Shown: positions 33,595-43,443 of the stretch, piece after piece
How positions within the stretch are numbered: position 1 is the first letter of the stretch
How the letters are laid out: each line of letters opens with the position of its first letter
Translations under genes and position numbers: made by a program
Source: JALZKA01 sp963786495
Lineage (GTDB): Bacteria > Actinomycetota > Thermoleophilia > Solirubrobacterales > 70-9
Direction of reading: 5' to 3'
Length of the DNA stretch: 64,000 nt
Assembly: GCA_963786495.1 (NCBI GenBank)
Contig: CAWAZL010000002.1
Coordinates: forward strand, 1,178,001-1,242,000
Notes under the pieces: generated by a model
What the model was told of the DNA's origin: nothing
The model's input: the letters and a program-made list of their open reading frames with translations, nothing else
Database searches by the model: none

Positions 33595-34128
33595 TTACAG
33601 CGGGTCCGTGTCGAGCGCGCGCAAAGACACCTCGAGGTCCCGCTCGCCGCCCGCCTGCCGCAGCGCGGCTTCGACGACCTCCGGCTTGGCTGTGCCGAGC
33701 GCAACCTCCAAGACCATCACGTAGACGGGCGCTTCGGTCGACCCGGTGAGCCTCGTCTCGAGGTCCGTGATGTTCACACCCGCTTCGGCCAGCGCCGAGG
33801 AGACGGCGTGAACGATCCCGGGGCGATCGGCTCCGTACACGGACAGGACGTGGGAGGGGGGCGCGGGCCTGGCGGCGCCTCCGGAGACCTCGGCGACCGA
33901 GATCGCCTCGAGCTCGTGTTCCTGCGCCACTTCTGAGAGCCGCTCGACCACCTGCTCGCGCTCGGTCTGATCCGGCACCGCGACGAGGAGCATGACCGCG
34001 AAATGGCCGCCCAGGATCGACATCTGCGAGTCCTCGACGTTGCCGCCCAACTCCAGCAAGGCGCCCGTGACCGAGGCCACGATTCCAGGCCGGTCACGGC
34101 CGATGGCTGTAACGGCCAGCTCAGGCAT
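33595..34128 (-). CDS. Tandem ACT-domain protein, GcvR-like
   Basis: 177 residues made of two ACT domains. The first is ELAVTAIGRDRPGIVASVTG, with GNVEDSQMSILGGHFAVML. The second is HVLSVYGADRPGIVHAVSSA, with GVNITDLETRLTG. The Gly-Arg/Ala-Asp-Arg-Pro-Gly-Ile-Val turn that binds small ligands occurs in both. There is no catalytic or DNA-binding domain, so it resembles GcvR-type regulators of glycine cleavage, acting by protein contact. The amino acid ligand is not known. It heads a two-gene operon with def. Confidence 0.88.
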   Translation of the reverse strand: MPELAVTAIGRDRPGIVASVTGALLELGGNVEDSQMSILGGHFAVMLLVAVPDQTEREQVVERLSEVAQEHELEAISVAEVSGGAARPAPPSHVLSVYGADRPGIVHAVSSALAEAGVNITDLETRLTGSTEAPVYVMVLEVALGTAKPEVVEAALRQAGGERDLEVSLRALDTDPL

Positions 34129-34148
34129 GCGTCGCAGAGTACCCGCAC

Positions 34149-34154
34149 TAGGAT
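34149..34154 (+). promoter_or_regulatory. Putative -10 box for the membrane protein at 34164
   Basis: TAGGAT lies 9 bases before the GTG start, in a 35-base divergent gap, with no ribosome-binding site. Confidence 0.45.
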
Positions 34155-34163
34155 TCGCTCCTC

Positions 34164-35033
34164 GTGAGCACTCAGGCGATACTCGAGCGAGAGCGCCGGT
34201 ACCGCCGCCCGGTGGCCATCGCAGCGATCCTTCCCCTCCTCCTTTTGGTGGGTGCGGCCGCCTTCCAGTCGAGCGGCGGCGGCACGTCCGAGCTCGCGAC
34301 CGCGACGCTTCGCACCATCAACGAGAACTCCGGGTCGCAGCTGATCGGCTCGATCATTGCTGCGTTCGCGTTCCTGCTCCTCGCGGCGCCTCTCGGCTAC
34401 CTCTACAAGGCCGCGCAGGCGCGAGCCGAACGGATGCCCAACGCGTTTCTCTTCCTGGTGATCCTCGGCCCGATTCTGTACGCGGTCCAAGGCGTCCTGC
34501 TTGCGGTCGGACAGGTCCAGGTCGCTGACCAGTTCGTTGCTCAGGAGAGCGGCGTCGGCGACATCTACTCGCTGGCGACGAACCTCCTCGAGGACTCCGG
34601 CCCCCGCACCGCCGCCATCTACGTGTACTCGGTAGCGACGATCGCGATCATCTTCGGCATGGTCTACACGTGCCTGTGGGGCGTGCGGACCGGCCTGCTG
34701 ACCCGCTTTCATGGCACGCTCGGGATGGCGCTCGGTGCCACCTTCATCCTGCCCCCGCTTATTGGGCTGACGCTCCCCGCCCTCCTCGCGTGGTTCATGT
34801 ACTTCGGCCTGCTCATCGCCGGCCGAACGCCCAAGGGCCGCCCGCCCGCATGGGATGCCGGCGTCGCGATCCCACCGCCCAAGGCGGGCGAGGAGCCCGC
34901 CGAACCGGCCGCCGCGATGGCCGGTTCAGACGTGATCGAAGGCGACGCGATGGAGATTCCCGGCGTCGACGAGAACCCGAACGCGGCCAGGCGCGAGCGC
35001 GCCAAGAAGCGCAAGCGCAAGCGCCGCCGGTAG
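34164..35033 (+). CDS. Polytopic membrane protein with basic C-terminal tail, unknown function
   Basis: 289 residues from a GTG start. About six hydrophobic helices (around residues 17-35, 58-78, 94-115, 150-170, 178-195 and 200-222) are followed by a soluble tail of about 65 residues. The tail is Pro/Ala/Glu-rich and ends in a Lys/Arg cluster (RERAKKRKRKRRR). A basic terminus of this type may contact nucleic acid or anionic lipid. I recognise no family signature. It precedes the phosphodiesterase-like gene by 8 bases, so the two are likely an operon. Confidence 0.75.
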   Translation: MSTQAILERERRYRRPVAIAAILPLLLLVGAAAFQSSGGGTSELATATLRTINENSGSQLIGSIIAAFAFLLLAAPLGYLYKAAQARAERMPNAFLFLVILGPILYAVQGVLLAVGQVQVADQFVAQESGVGDIYSLATNLLEDSGPRTAAIYVYSVATIAIIFGMVYTCLWGVRTGLLTRFHGTLGMALGATFILPPLIGLTLPALLAWFMYFGLLIAGRTPKGRPPAWDAGVAIPPPKAGEEPAEPAAAMAGSDVIEGDAMEIPGVDENPNAARRERAKKRKRKRRR

Positions 35034-35041
35034 ATATCGCC

Positions 35042-36529
35042 ATGGGGCCTTCGTGCCTGATGATCCTGGCCGACGGGGCCAAGGCCCAGACGTTCGAGGA
35101 GCTGTTGGCGGCCGGCGATCTGCCCGAGATCTCGCAGCACGTCGTCGAGCGCGGTTCCTACCGCAGGGGAACGAGCGTCTTCACCAGCACCACCGGGCCG
35201 GCGCACATCCCGCTTCTCTCGGGTTGCTACCCCGGCACCGTCGATGTTCCCGGTTACCGCTGGTTCGACCGGGACCGCTATCGCGGCCGAGGGCCGGCCG
35301 CGCCGCATGCGCTGCGGAGCTACAACGGCCCGGAGGTTGCATACCTGGCAAGCGACATGGACGCCGCGCACCCCACGCTTTACGAGCTGATGCCGGACGC
35401 AATCGGCGTTTTTGGCCTCCTGAATCGCGGCTTGGATCCCGAGCGGAACCTCAGGCGCCGCGCCAAGCCTTTCGTCTGGTCGCACTCGCATTGGTTCCAC
35501 GATTACGAGCGCGCCGACCGCTGGGCCGCTGACGCGCTGGTGGAGGCTGCCGCCACCGAGAGCCGCTTTCGCTTCGTCGCGTTCCCCGGCATCGACTGGA
35601 ACTGCCATTACATCGGCGCCGACTGTCCTGAGGCCATCGCCGGCTATCGCCACATCGACGGTGCGGTGGGGAGGGCGGCGAGAAAGCTCCAGGAGCTCGG
35701 CACGTACGAGGAGACTTTGATCACGATCGTCTCGGACCACGGCCACCATGCCGTCCACACACACTTCGACGTTGCGGTCGAGCTGGGCTTAAAGCACGGC
35801 ATCAAGACCGCGTACCACTCGTGGCCTGCGTTCCGGCCCTCGTTTGACGCCGTGGTGTGCGTTTCGGGGAACGGCATGTGCCACATCTATCTGCGCGGCG
35901 AGGACGGCTCCTGGGCCACACGTCCCTCGCGCGAGGTGATCGAGAGTCGCCATCCGGGGCTGATCCAGTCGCTGCTCTCAGAGCCTGCCGTCGAGCTGAT
36001 CGCGACCCGCGGTGATGAGTCGGGCGGCTTGATCGTCGAGAGCGAAAGCGGCGTCGCCGATCTGGCGGAGACGGCTGGCGGCGGCGTCACCTACTCGCCG
36101 CGCGACGGGCACGATCCGTTCGGCTGGGGCGAGATGCCGCGCGAGATGAGCTCCCGCGAGGCGCTCGAGGCGACGGTCGACACCGGCCATCCCGATGCGC
36201 TCATCCAGATCGCCCAGCTCTTTCGCACCAGGCGCACCGGTGATCTCGTCATCTCGGCCTCAGCGGGTTACGACCTGCGGGAGCGCTTCGAGTGGCCACA
36301 CCACTTTTCCTCGCACGGCGGCCTTATTCGCGACCACATGCTCATCCCCATGGCGTCCAGTGTCCCGCTGGCCGAGGGGCCGGTCCGCTCGGCGGACGTC
36401 GCTACGACCGTCCTCGATTACCTGGGCGTGCCGGAGCCCTCGGGTGTAGATGGGGTAACGCGGCTCGCGCGGTCGAAGAGCGATGCGCGCGCCCCTGGGC
36501 CCGCGATAGCGAGTCCCGCCAGCGAGTAG
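35042..36529 (+). CDS. Alkaline-phosphatase-superfamily phosphodiesterase/pyrophosphatase-like protein
   Basis: About 495 residues. The metal-binding pattern of type I phosphodiesterases/nucleotide pyrophosphatases is visible: Asp in LMILADGAKAQT, Thr nucleophile region TSTTGPAHIPLLSG, Asp and His in FPGIDWNCHYIG, Asp-His in ITIVSDHGHHAVHTH, and the late His of FSSHGGLIRDHMLIPM. All ligands appear present, so hydrolysis of a phosphate or sulfate ester is likely. No signal peptide is seen, so it is probably cytoplasmic. It follows a polytopic membrane protein by 8 bases. The last 112 bases overlap, tail to tail, the flippase-like gene on the other strand. Confidence 0.85.
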   Translation: MGPSCLMILADGAKAQTFEELLAAGDLPEISQHVVERGSYRRGTSVFTSTTGPAHIPLLSGCYPGTVDVPGYRWFDRDRYRGRGPAAPHALRSYNGPEVAYLASDMDAAHPTLYELMPDAIGVFGLLNRGLDPERNLRRRAKPFVWSHSHWFHDYERADRWAADALVEAAATESRFRFVAFPGIDWNCHYIGADCPEAIAGYRHIDGAVGRAARKLQELGTYEETLITIVSDHGHHAVHTHFDVAVELGLKHGIKTAYHSWPAFRPSFDAVVCVSGNGMCHIYLRGEDGSWATRPSREVIESRHPGLIQSLLSEPAVELIATRGDESGGLIVESESGVADLAETAGGGVTYSPRDGHDPFGWGEMPREMSSREALEATVDTGHPDALIQIAQLFRTRRTGDLVISASAGYDLRERFEWPHHFSSHGGLIRDHMLIPMASSVPLAEGPVRSADVATTVLDYLGVPEPSGVDGVTRLARSKSDARAPGPAIASPASE

Positions 36530-37392
36530 ATCAGGGCCGCGATGAACGCCGTCGCGGCCAAGCCGATGCCGCTGGCAGCGATCAGCCCGAGCTCCTCGCC
36601 GGAGAAGACGACGCCGGTCGCGCCGACGCTCGCGGGACCCGGCCCAACCGGCAGGCCCCCGATCACGCTCGTCGCAAGGAAAGCGAGCACGGCCTCGACG
36701 AAGTCGGAGTCGATCCCGACGCCGTTGATCACGATCCAGAAGCGGATGGGCTGAACGACCAAGACGACCGCCAGGAGCGCCGTGAGCAGGAACAGCGTGT
36801 GGCGCCGGGCGAGAACGTTGAAGGTGCGAACGAAAGGCCGGTCCGCGTAGCGCTTCTTCAGCCAGAGGGCGATCAGCGCGCCGGCGCCCGCGAGCCCGAT
36901 CACCGTGGCGGACCACCACCACGGAAGGCCGACGCCGAACGTCAGGGCGACCACGACCAAAACCGTGATCCCGCCTTCGACCAGCAGGATGACCCCGTCG
37001 GCAGAGATCATCTGGCCGATCGTCGGCGCCTTTGGGCCCATCATCACCTTGAGGAGGCCGATCCGCACCCAGGCGCCGACATAGGTTGGCACCACGGTGT
37101 CGGCCAGGAAGCGCGGGCCGCTGGTGGCGTGGAGCTCGCGGGGAGGCACCCGGCTGCCCGCCGCGTCCAGGCACAGGCCCCACGCGATCGCCCGCAGGAC
37201 TAGCGCCAGGAGGTGGAGGCTCACCAGCCCGAACCCTTCCCAGAAGGTGATCTGGGACAGACCGTCGACGACGTCGTCGAAGTTGAGGCCGACGATTACG
37301 CCCAGGGTGACCACTGCGATCCCAGCGATAGCCAGGTCCCTGCGAAGGCGGGACTTCTCGATTACCTCTCCGTCTCCGGGGAGCCCCGCCAT
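36418..37392 (-). CDS. Flippase-like membrane protein of the LPG synthase transmembrane (UPF0104/YbhN) family
   Basis: 324 residues, mostly membrane-embedded with about eight helices. Family landmarks include the first helix DLAIAGIAVVTLGVIVGL, a conserved region like LRAIAWGLCLDAAG, and, near the C-terminus, SVIGGLPVGPGPASVGATG, the Pro/Gly-rich loop of the lysylphosphatidylglycerol synthetase TM region. The catalytic aminoacyl-transferase domain is absent, so it should be a lipid transporter or flippase rather than a synthase. It overlaps the phosphodiesterase gene tail to tail by 112 bases, a large overlap for two real genes. The frames are both well supported. Confidence 0.8.
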   Translation of the reverse strand: MAGLPGDGEVIEKSRLRRDLAIAGIAVVTLGVIVGLNFDDVVDGLSQITFWEGFGLVSLHLLALVLRAIAWGLCLDAAGSRVPPRELHATSGPRFLADTVVPTYVGAWVRIGLLKVMMGPKAPTIGQMISADGVILLVEGGITVLVVVALTFGVGLPWWWSATVIGLAGAGALIALWLKKRYADRPFVRTFNVLARRHTLFLLTALLAVVLVVQPIRFWIVINGVGIDSDFVEAVLAFLATSVIGGLPVGPGPASVGATGVVFSGEELGLIAASGIGLAATAFIAALIYSLAGLAIAGPGARASLFDRASRVTPSTPEGSGTPR

Positions 37393-37424
37393 GCCGCGAG
37401 CCTACGCGACACCAACCCCAGCCA

Positions 37425-37448
37425 GGGTCTGGCCCCGGGTCTGGCCCC
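37425..37448. repeat. Tandem duplication of the 12-mer GGGTCTGGCCCC
   Basis: Two head-to-tail copies (37425-37436 and 37437-37448) sit between the flippase-like gene and the TetR operators. The motif resembles one strand of the GGGGTCAGACCCC palindromes near 28 kb. Confidence 0.75.
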
Positions 37449-37451
37449 TTG

Positions 37452-37488
37452 GCAAGTGTGTGCTTGCTGTTGGTAAGCTGGCGCTTAC
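37452..37488. promoter_or_regulatory. Two operator palindromes upstream of the TetR gene
   Basis: GCAAGTGTGTGCTTGC (37452-37467) and GTAAGCTGGCGCTTAC (37473-37488) share the form GYAAGYNNNNRCTTRC. Their centres are 21 bases apart, two helical turns. The second ends one base before the GTG start. This fits paired TetR dimers controlling their own gene and the linked fusion gene. Confidence 0.7.
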
Positions 37489-37489
37489 T

Positions 37490-38128
37490 GTGGCTTCGCA
37501 GGCTTCTCTTGCCGCGCCCTACCCCGTCCCCACGCGCGAACGGATCCTCGACGCGGCGCTCGAGCTGTTTGCGACTCAGGGCTTCGACGCGACGTCGACC
37601 GCCCAGATTGAGGAAGCGGCCGGCCTCTCGCCACGCTCGGGCGCCCTGTACAAGCACTTCCGCTCGAAGGAGGAGCTCCTCGAAGTGGCGCTTGCGCAAC
37701 GCATGCAGGAGATCACGGCGCTGCCGGACCGCCTGGACCTGGGCCCGCTCTCGGACCTGCGCTCCGAACTGTCGCTGATCGCCCGCTGGGGCCTGGCGGA
37801 GCTCGCTCGAGAGCGCGAGCTGGCGCTGATCGTGATGAAGGAGGGCCATCGCCTGCCCGCGTTCAGGGACGCATTTCGCGACGCGATCGTGCGCCCGGGA
37901 CGTGCGCTCGCGACCGAGGTGCTACGGCGCTATTCGGCATCGCACGACGTGGAGTTCGAGGACATCGACGCTCTGGGCGAGGTGCTGTGCTCCGCACTCG
38001 TCGGATTCGCGCTGCAGGGTTTCATCGTCGGCAGGGACTTCATAGACATCTCGGACGAGCGCTTCGCCGCGGCTCACGTGGAGGTCGCGCTTGCCCTTGT
38101 GGAGCAAAACGAAAGGAAGAGGAAATGA
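37490..38128 (+). CDS. TetR-family transcriptional regulator (autoregulated)
   Basis: About 212 residues. The N-terminal helix-turn-helix is classic: TRERILDAALELFATQGFDA, STAQIEEAAGLSPRSGALYK and HFRSKEELLEVAL. The all-helical C-terminal domain is divergent, as expected for ligand binding. The GTG at 37490 is chosen because it follows immediately after two operator-like palindromes and gives the usual short arm before the first helix. Its stop overlaps the start of the membrane-AhpD fusion gene (ATGA), so that gene is the likely target, with an oxidised or lipophilic compound as a possible signal (inference). Confidence 0.9.
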   Translation: MASQASLAAPYPVPTRERILDAALELFATQGFDATSTAQIEEAAGLSPRSGALYKHFRSKEELLEVALAQRMQEITALPDRLDLGPLSDLRSELSLIARWGLAELARERELALIVMKEGHRLPAFRDAFRDAIVRPGRALATEVLRRYSASHDVEFEDIDALGEVLCSALVGFALQGFIVGRDFIDISDERFAAAHVEVALALVEQNERKRK

Positions 38129-39195
38129 ACAACGGCACGCTCACCCGCTACCGGTTCGAAGCGAGGTTCACGCTCGTCCAGCTCGGTGTCATCCAGGGTG
38201 CCCTGGGCCTTTATGCGCTGTTCTTCCCGCGCTCCTTCTACGAGGACTTCCCGCTCGGGCTCGGCTGGGTCGCGGCGCTGCCCGCCTACAACGAGCACCT
38301 CCTCACCGACTTCGGCGGCCTCTTCCTCGCCACGTCGGTGATGCTCCTGGCCGCGTCCATCCGGCTCGAGCGCCGATGGGTCGTGGTCTCTTTGGTTGCC
38401 TTCCTCGCCTTCAGCCTGCCCCACACGATCTGGCACGTCTTCAACCTGGAGCCGTACTCGACCGGCAACGCGATCGGCAACGTCGTGACGCTCGCGGCGA
38501 CCGTGCTGCTGCCGCTCGGCGTTCTCTACCTGGTCTGGCGCGAAAGCGCGGCCCCGCGGAAGCCGCAGCCGGCCGAACCCGGTTCGAACGGGTTTCGCAT
38601 CGAAGGCGTCCCGGACTCGACTCGCAACCCCATCACGCGAATCTCGTACCTGGTATCGCGTCGCCGCTACGGAGACGTGATGGAGCCGATGCGCGTCTTC
38701 GCGCACAACCCAACAGTTATGACCGGCTACGCGATGCACGAGCTTGCGACTGAGCGGGCAACCAGCGTGCCGGAGCGCCTCAAGCACCTGGCCTCGATGC
38801 GGGCAGCGATGGTCGCCGGCTGCGAGTGGTGCCTGGACTTCGGCTCGTTCCTGTCGAAGGGGCATGGCGTGACCGAGGACGAGATGAAGGAGCTACCGCG
38901 CTATCGGGAGTCCGAGGCGTTCGACGAGACCGAGAAGCTGGTGATGGATTACGCGACCGGCATGTCGCGGAGCCCGGTCGAGGTCTCAGACGAGCTTTTC
39001 GCCAAGCTCCGCGAGCGATTCAGCGAGGCGCAGCTCGTCGAGCTCACGGACATCGCCGCGCTCGAGAACTACCGAGCCCGCTTCAACTGGGCCTTCGGCC
39101 TGGAGGGCCAGGGCTTCTCGGAGGGCACCTACTGCGTGCCGCCGGAAGCGCGCGCCAGCGCGGGCGGACGCGCGCCTCAGCGACGTCCGTCCTAC

Positions 39196-39227
39196 GCACG
39201 AGGGCGTTGCGGACGTCCGCCCTCGTG

Positions 39228-39228
<1 letters not shown>
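39196..39228. terminator. Strong bidirectional stem-loop between the fusion gene and acs
   Basis: GCACGAGGGCG (39196-39206) pairs perfectly with CGCCCTCGTGC (39218-39228) around an 11-base loop. It lies where the two convergent genes meet and touches the acs stop codon. Confidence 0.7.
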
Positions 39229-41246
<2,018 letters not shown>

Positions 41247-41348
41247 TTCAGGTCTCCTCTCGGTCGCTTAGTCCGCGATCCTATGTGTGCACGTCTACCC
41301 AGGAACTTGCGGAACGACGCATCTGCGGCTTAGGATGGCGCGATCGAG

Positions 41349-42062
41349 ATGGAGTCCGTGCGCCAGGCCAAGGAAGCCTTCGTCGACATCGAGCCGGAGG
41401 AGCGCGCGCGGCTGGCCCGCCTCGGTTCGGTGCTCTTCATGGCGGGCTCGCTGACCGCGATCCCCGCCGGCCTCCTGCTGGAGCCTCCGCCTAAGTTCCA
41501 CGAGCACGGGATCTCTGCAGTCGGCTTCATGTTGGGCGTTGTCCTGTACAGCCTGGACTGGAGACGCCTGCCGTCGTGGTGGCTCCATGTGTTCCCCGTC
41601 GCCGGAACGCTCATCGTCCTTGCCGGCGTCACCGTGTTCTCCATCGTCTTCTCGTTCTTCATCGTCCTCGCCGGGATGTTCGTCGCCGTCTCGGTGCGCT
41701 CGTCCAGCGTCTTCTACGCCTACCTCGCCTACTTCGTCTTGATCCTCTTCCTCCCGCTCACCTACTCGGACGACTTCTCGGCCGATGCGACGGTGGTCTT
41801 GGCCACGCTTCCGGTCCTCGCCGCGGTCTCGCTCGTATCTCGCTACATGCACGAGATCGTCGAGAGCCAAAAAGAGCAGTACCGGGTGTTTGCAAGCGAG
41901 GCCATCGCCCTGGGGGAGCGGATCAGGGGCGCTGACGAGCGTCCCGGCGATGACTCCAGGGCTGAGCTCGAGGAGCGGCTCAAGGACCTCAGACTGGCAA
42001 GCTCCAAGGACCGGCGCGACTGGTCGAAGCGGCCCTCGGGTTCGCCTCCGCCCAAGGACTGA
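41349..42062 (+). CDS. Membrane sensor-like protein without output domain (paralogue A)
   Basis: 237 residues. A short N-terminus (VDIEPEERARLARLGSVLFM) leads into about six transmembrane helices up to residue about 165, then an amphipathic helix and a polar, charged tail. The segment QYRVFASEAIALGERIRGAD after the last helix matches the paralogue encoded at 44495 (RRFAVEAVTLAERIRGAP). The N-terminal membrane module resembles those in front of diguanylate cyclases in related bacteria, but no GGDEF, EAL, kinase or HAMP domain follows. A signalling partner in trans is possible. A TAGGAT box lies 12 bases before the ATG. Confidence 0.7.
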   Translation: MESVRQAKEAFVDIEPEERARLARLGSVLFMAGSLTAIPAGLLLEPPPKFHEHGISAVGFMLGVVLYSLDWRRLPSWWLHVFPVAGTLIVLAGVTVFSIVFSFFIVLAGMFVAVSVRSSSVFYAYLAYFVLILFLPLTYSDDFSADATVVLATLPVLAAVSLVSRYMHEIVESQKEQYRVFASEAIALGERIRGADERPGDDSRAELEERLKDLRLASSKDRRDWSKRPSGSPPPKD

Positions 42063-42099
42063 CGGGGCTGGAACCGGCGCGGCGATCCATCGAGTTCCT

Positions 42100-42105
42100 T
42101 ACGCT
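42100..42105 (+). promoter_or_regulatory. Putative -10 box for the secreted protease gene
   Basis: TACGCT lies 6 bases before the GTG start at 42112. Confidence 0.4.
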
Positions 42106-42111
42106 GATTGA

Positions 42112-43062
42112 GTGCGTTTCCTCAGCAGGGTTTCACCACGTCGTATCCCCCTGGCCACCCTGGCGGCCACCGTTGCGTGCCTGGCGGTGCCTGGCGTCGC
42201 CTCCGCGTACGTGACGAACGAATCTGCCGGCGACGTTCGTGACTTCTGGACCCCCGAGCGGATGACCACCGCCATTCCGGGAGACGCGCTCCTGAGCGAC
42301 GCCGCGGCGGTTGTGCCGCTTGGCCCGGTCGACCTGGGCCTTGGCTCGGAGCAGGCGCGCCGCGCCAACGCCCAGCAGGTCGGCAACCCGAGCTCCAAGC
42401 CCTTCCGCACGCACGGGAAGATCTTCTTCACTCTGGGTGGCCTCAACTACGTCTGCTCGGGCACCTCGGTCAAGTCGAAGACGGAGAGCCTGGTCGTCAC
42501 CGCGGGGCATTGCACGTATTCGGAAGCGGACGGCTACGCGACGAACTTCATGTTCGTGCCCGCCTACAACAACGGAGACGATCCGTTTGGTGAATGGACG
42601 GCCAAGAAGATCAAGACGACGCCCCAGTGGGAGAGCAACGAGAACATCTCCTACGACGTCGGCATGGCGACCATGAAGAAGCTGAACGGGAAGAAGCTGG
42701 CCGACAAGGTCGGCAAGCGCGGCATCGCTTTCAACAAGAGCGACAACCAGAACTTCGACGTGTTCGGCTATCCGGCCGAGTCCCCCTTCAACGGCGAGAA
42801 GATGTATCGCTGCGACTCCCCGTCCGAGGGCAGGGACAACGACCAGAACAGCCCCAAGCCCATCCGGATCGATTGCAACATGACGGGTGGGTCATCGGGC
42901 GGCGGCTGGGTGATCGGGGGCGAGAAGGTGAACTCGGTCGTCTCCTACGGATACGAGTGCACGATCCCGATCCCGCCGCTCTGCAACAACCCCGAGGAGG
43001 GGAAGCTGTTCGGGCCCTACTTCGGCGACGAGATCAAGAAGCTCTATAAGTCGCAGAAGTAG
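42112..43062 (+). CDS. Secreted trypsin-like serine protease
   Basis: 316 residues from a GTG start. The signal peptide (RIPLATLAATVACLAVPGVA, cleaved near ASA-YVTNES) exports it. A propeptide-like region of about 60 residues precedes the catalytic domain. His is in LVVTAGHCTYSE, Asp in ENISYDVGMATMKK, and Ser in CNMTGGSSGGGWVIGG, so the triad is complete. Cys pairs (NYVCSG with GHC, and others) suggest extracellular disulfides. The closest patterns are V8-like/trypsin-like actinobacterial proteases. It stands between two paralogous membrane sensor-like genes, and a link between them is possible but unproven. A short perfect palindrome CGGCTACCTAGCCG (43064-43077) follows its stop. Confidence 0.88.
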   Translation: MRFLSRVSPRRIPLATLAATVACLAVPGVASAYVTNESAGDVRDFWTPERMTTAIPGDALLSDAAAVVPLGPVDLGLGSEQARRANAQQVGNPSSKPFRTHGKIFFTLGGLNYVCSGTSVKSKTESLVVTAGHCTYSEADGYATNFMFVPAYNNGDDPFGEWTAKKIKTTPQWESNENISYDVGMATMKKLNGKKLADKVGKRGIAFNKSDNQNFDVFGYPAESPFNGEKMYRCDSPSEGRDNDQNSPKPIRIDCNMTGGSSGGGWVIGGEKVNSVVSYGYECTIPIPPLCNNPEEGKLFGPYFGDEIKKLYKSQK

Positions 43063-43070
43063 ACGGCTAC

Positions 43071-43418
43071 CTAGCCGCCGATCCCGGATACGGCAAACGC
43101 GCAGTCGGCACCCTGGATCTCGGTGCCTGCCACTACCTCGCCCGTAAACGACGTCTCTCCGGCATCCGCGATGGCACCGAAGGAGCCGTTTCGAACATTC
43201 GCATTCGTGGTCGGCCCGACGGCGATCAATAGCGCGGACGCGGCGGGGCTCACCGCGGTCTCGTTCTCGCTGTTCTCTCCGTCGCTGTCCACGCTCATCG
43301 AGGATGGGCCCTGAATCTCGATTTCAGCTGCGAAGGTCCCGGCCGGGTCCTCGTTGCAACTCAACTGAAAATTGAACTCCCCGATGGACAGGGTGGCCGT
43401 GGTGGTGGTCCCTGGCAT
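43071..43418 (-). CDS. Small beta-rich protein, possibly a truncated secreted domain
   Basis: 115 residues starting MPGTTTTATLSIGEFNFQLS. The sequence alternates short strands and Gly/Ser/Asn turns, has two Cys (LSCNEDPAG and GADCAFAVSG) suited to one disulfide, and is acidic. It looks like an extracellular beta-sandwich, yet no signal peptide precedes it, since the upstream thyX stop is only 25 bases away. The true start may be elsewhere, or the gene may be the remnant of a longer exported protein. Function unknown. Confidence 0.5.
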   Translation of the reverse strand: MPGTTTTATLSIGEFNFQLSCNEDPAGTFAAEIEIQGPSSMSVDSDGENSENETAVSPAASALLIAVGPTTNANVRNGSFGAIADAGETSFTGEVVAGTEIQGADCAFAVSGIGG

Positions 43419-43443
43419 AGGTGCCGATCCGGCGCGCCATCAG

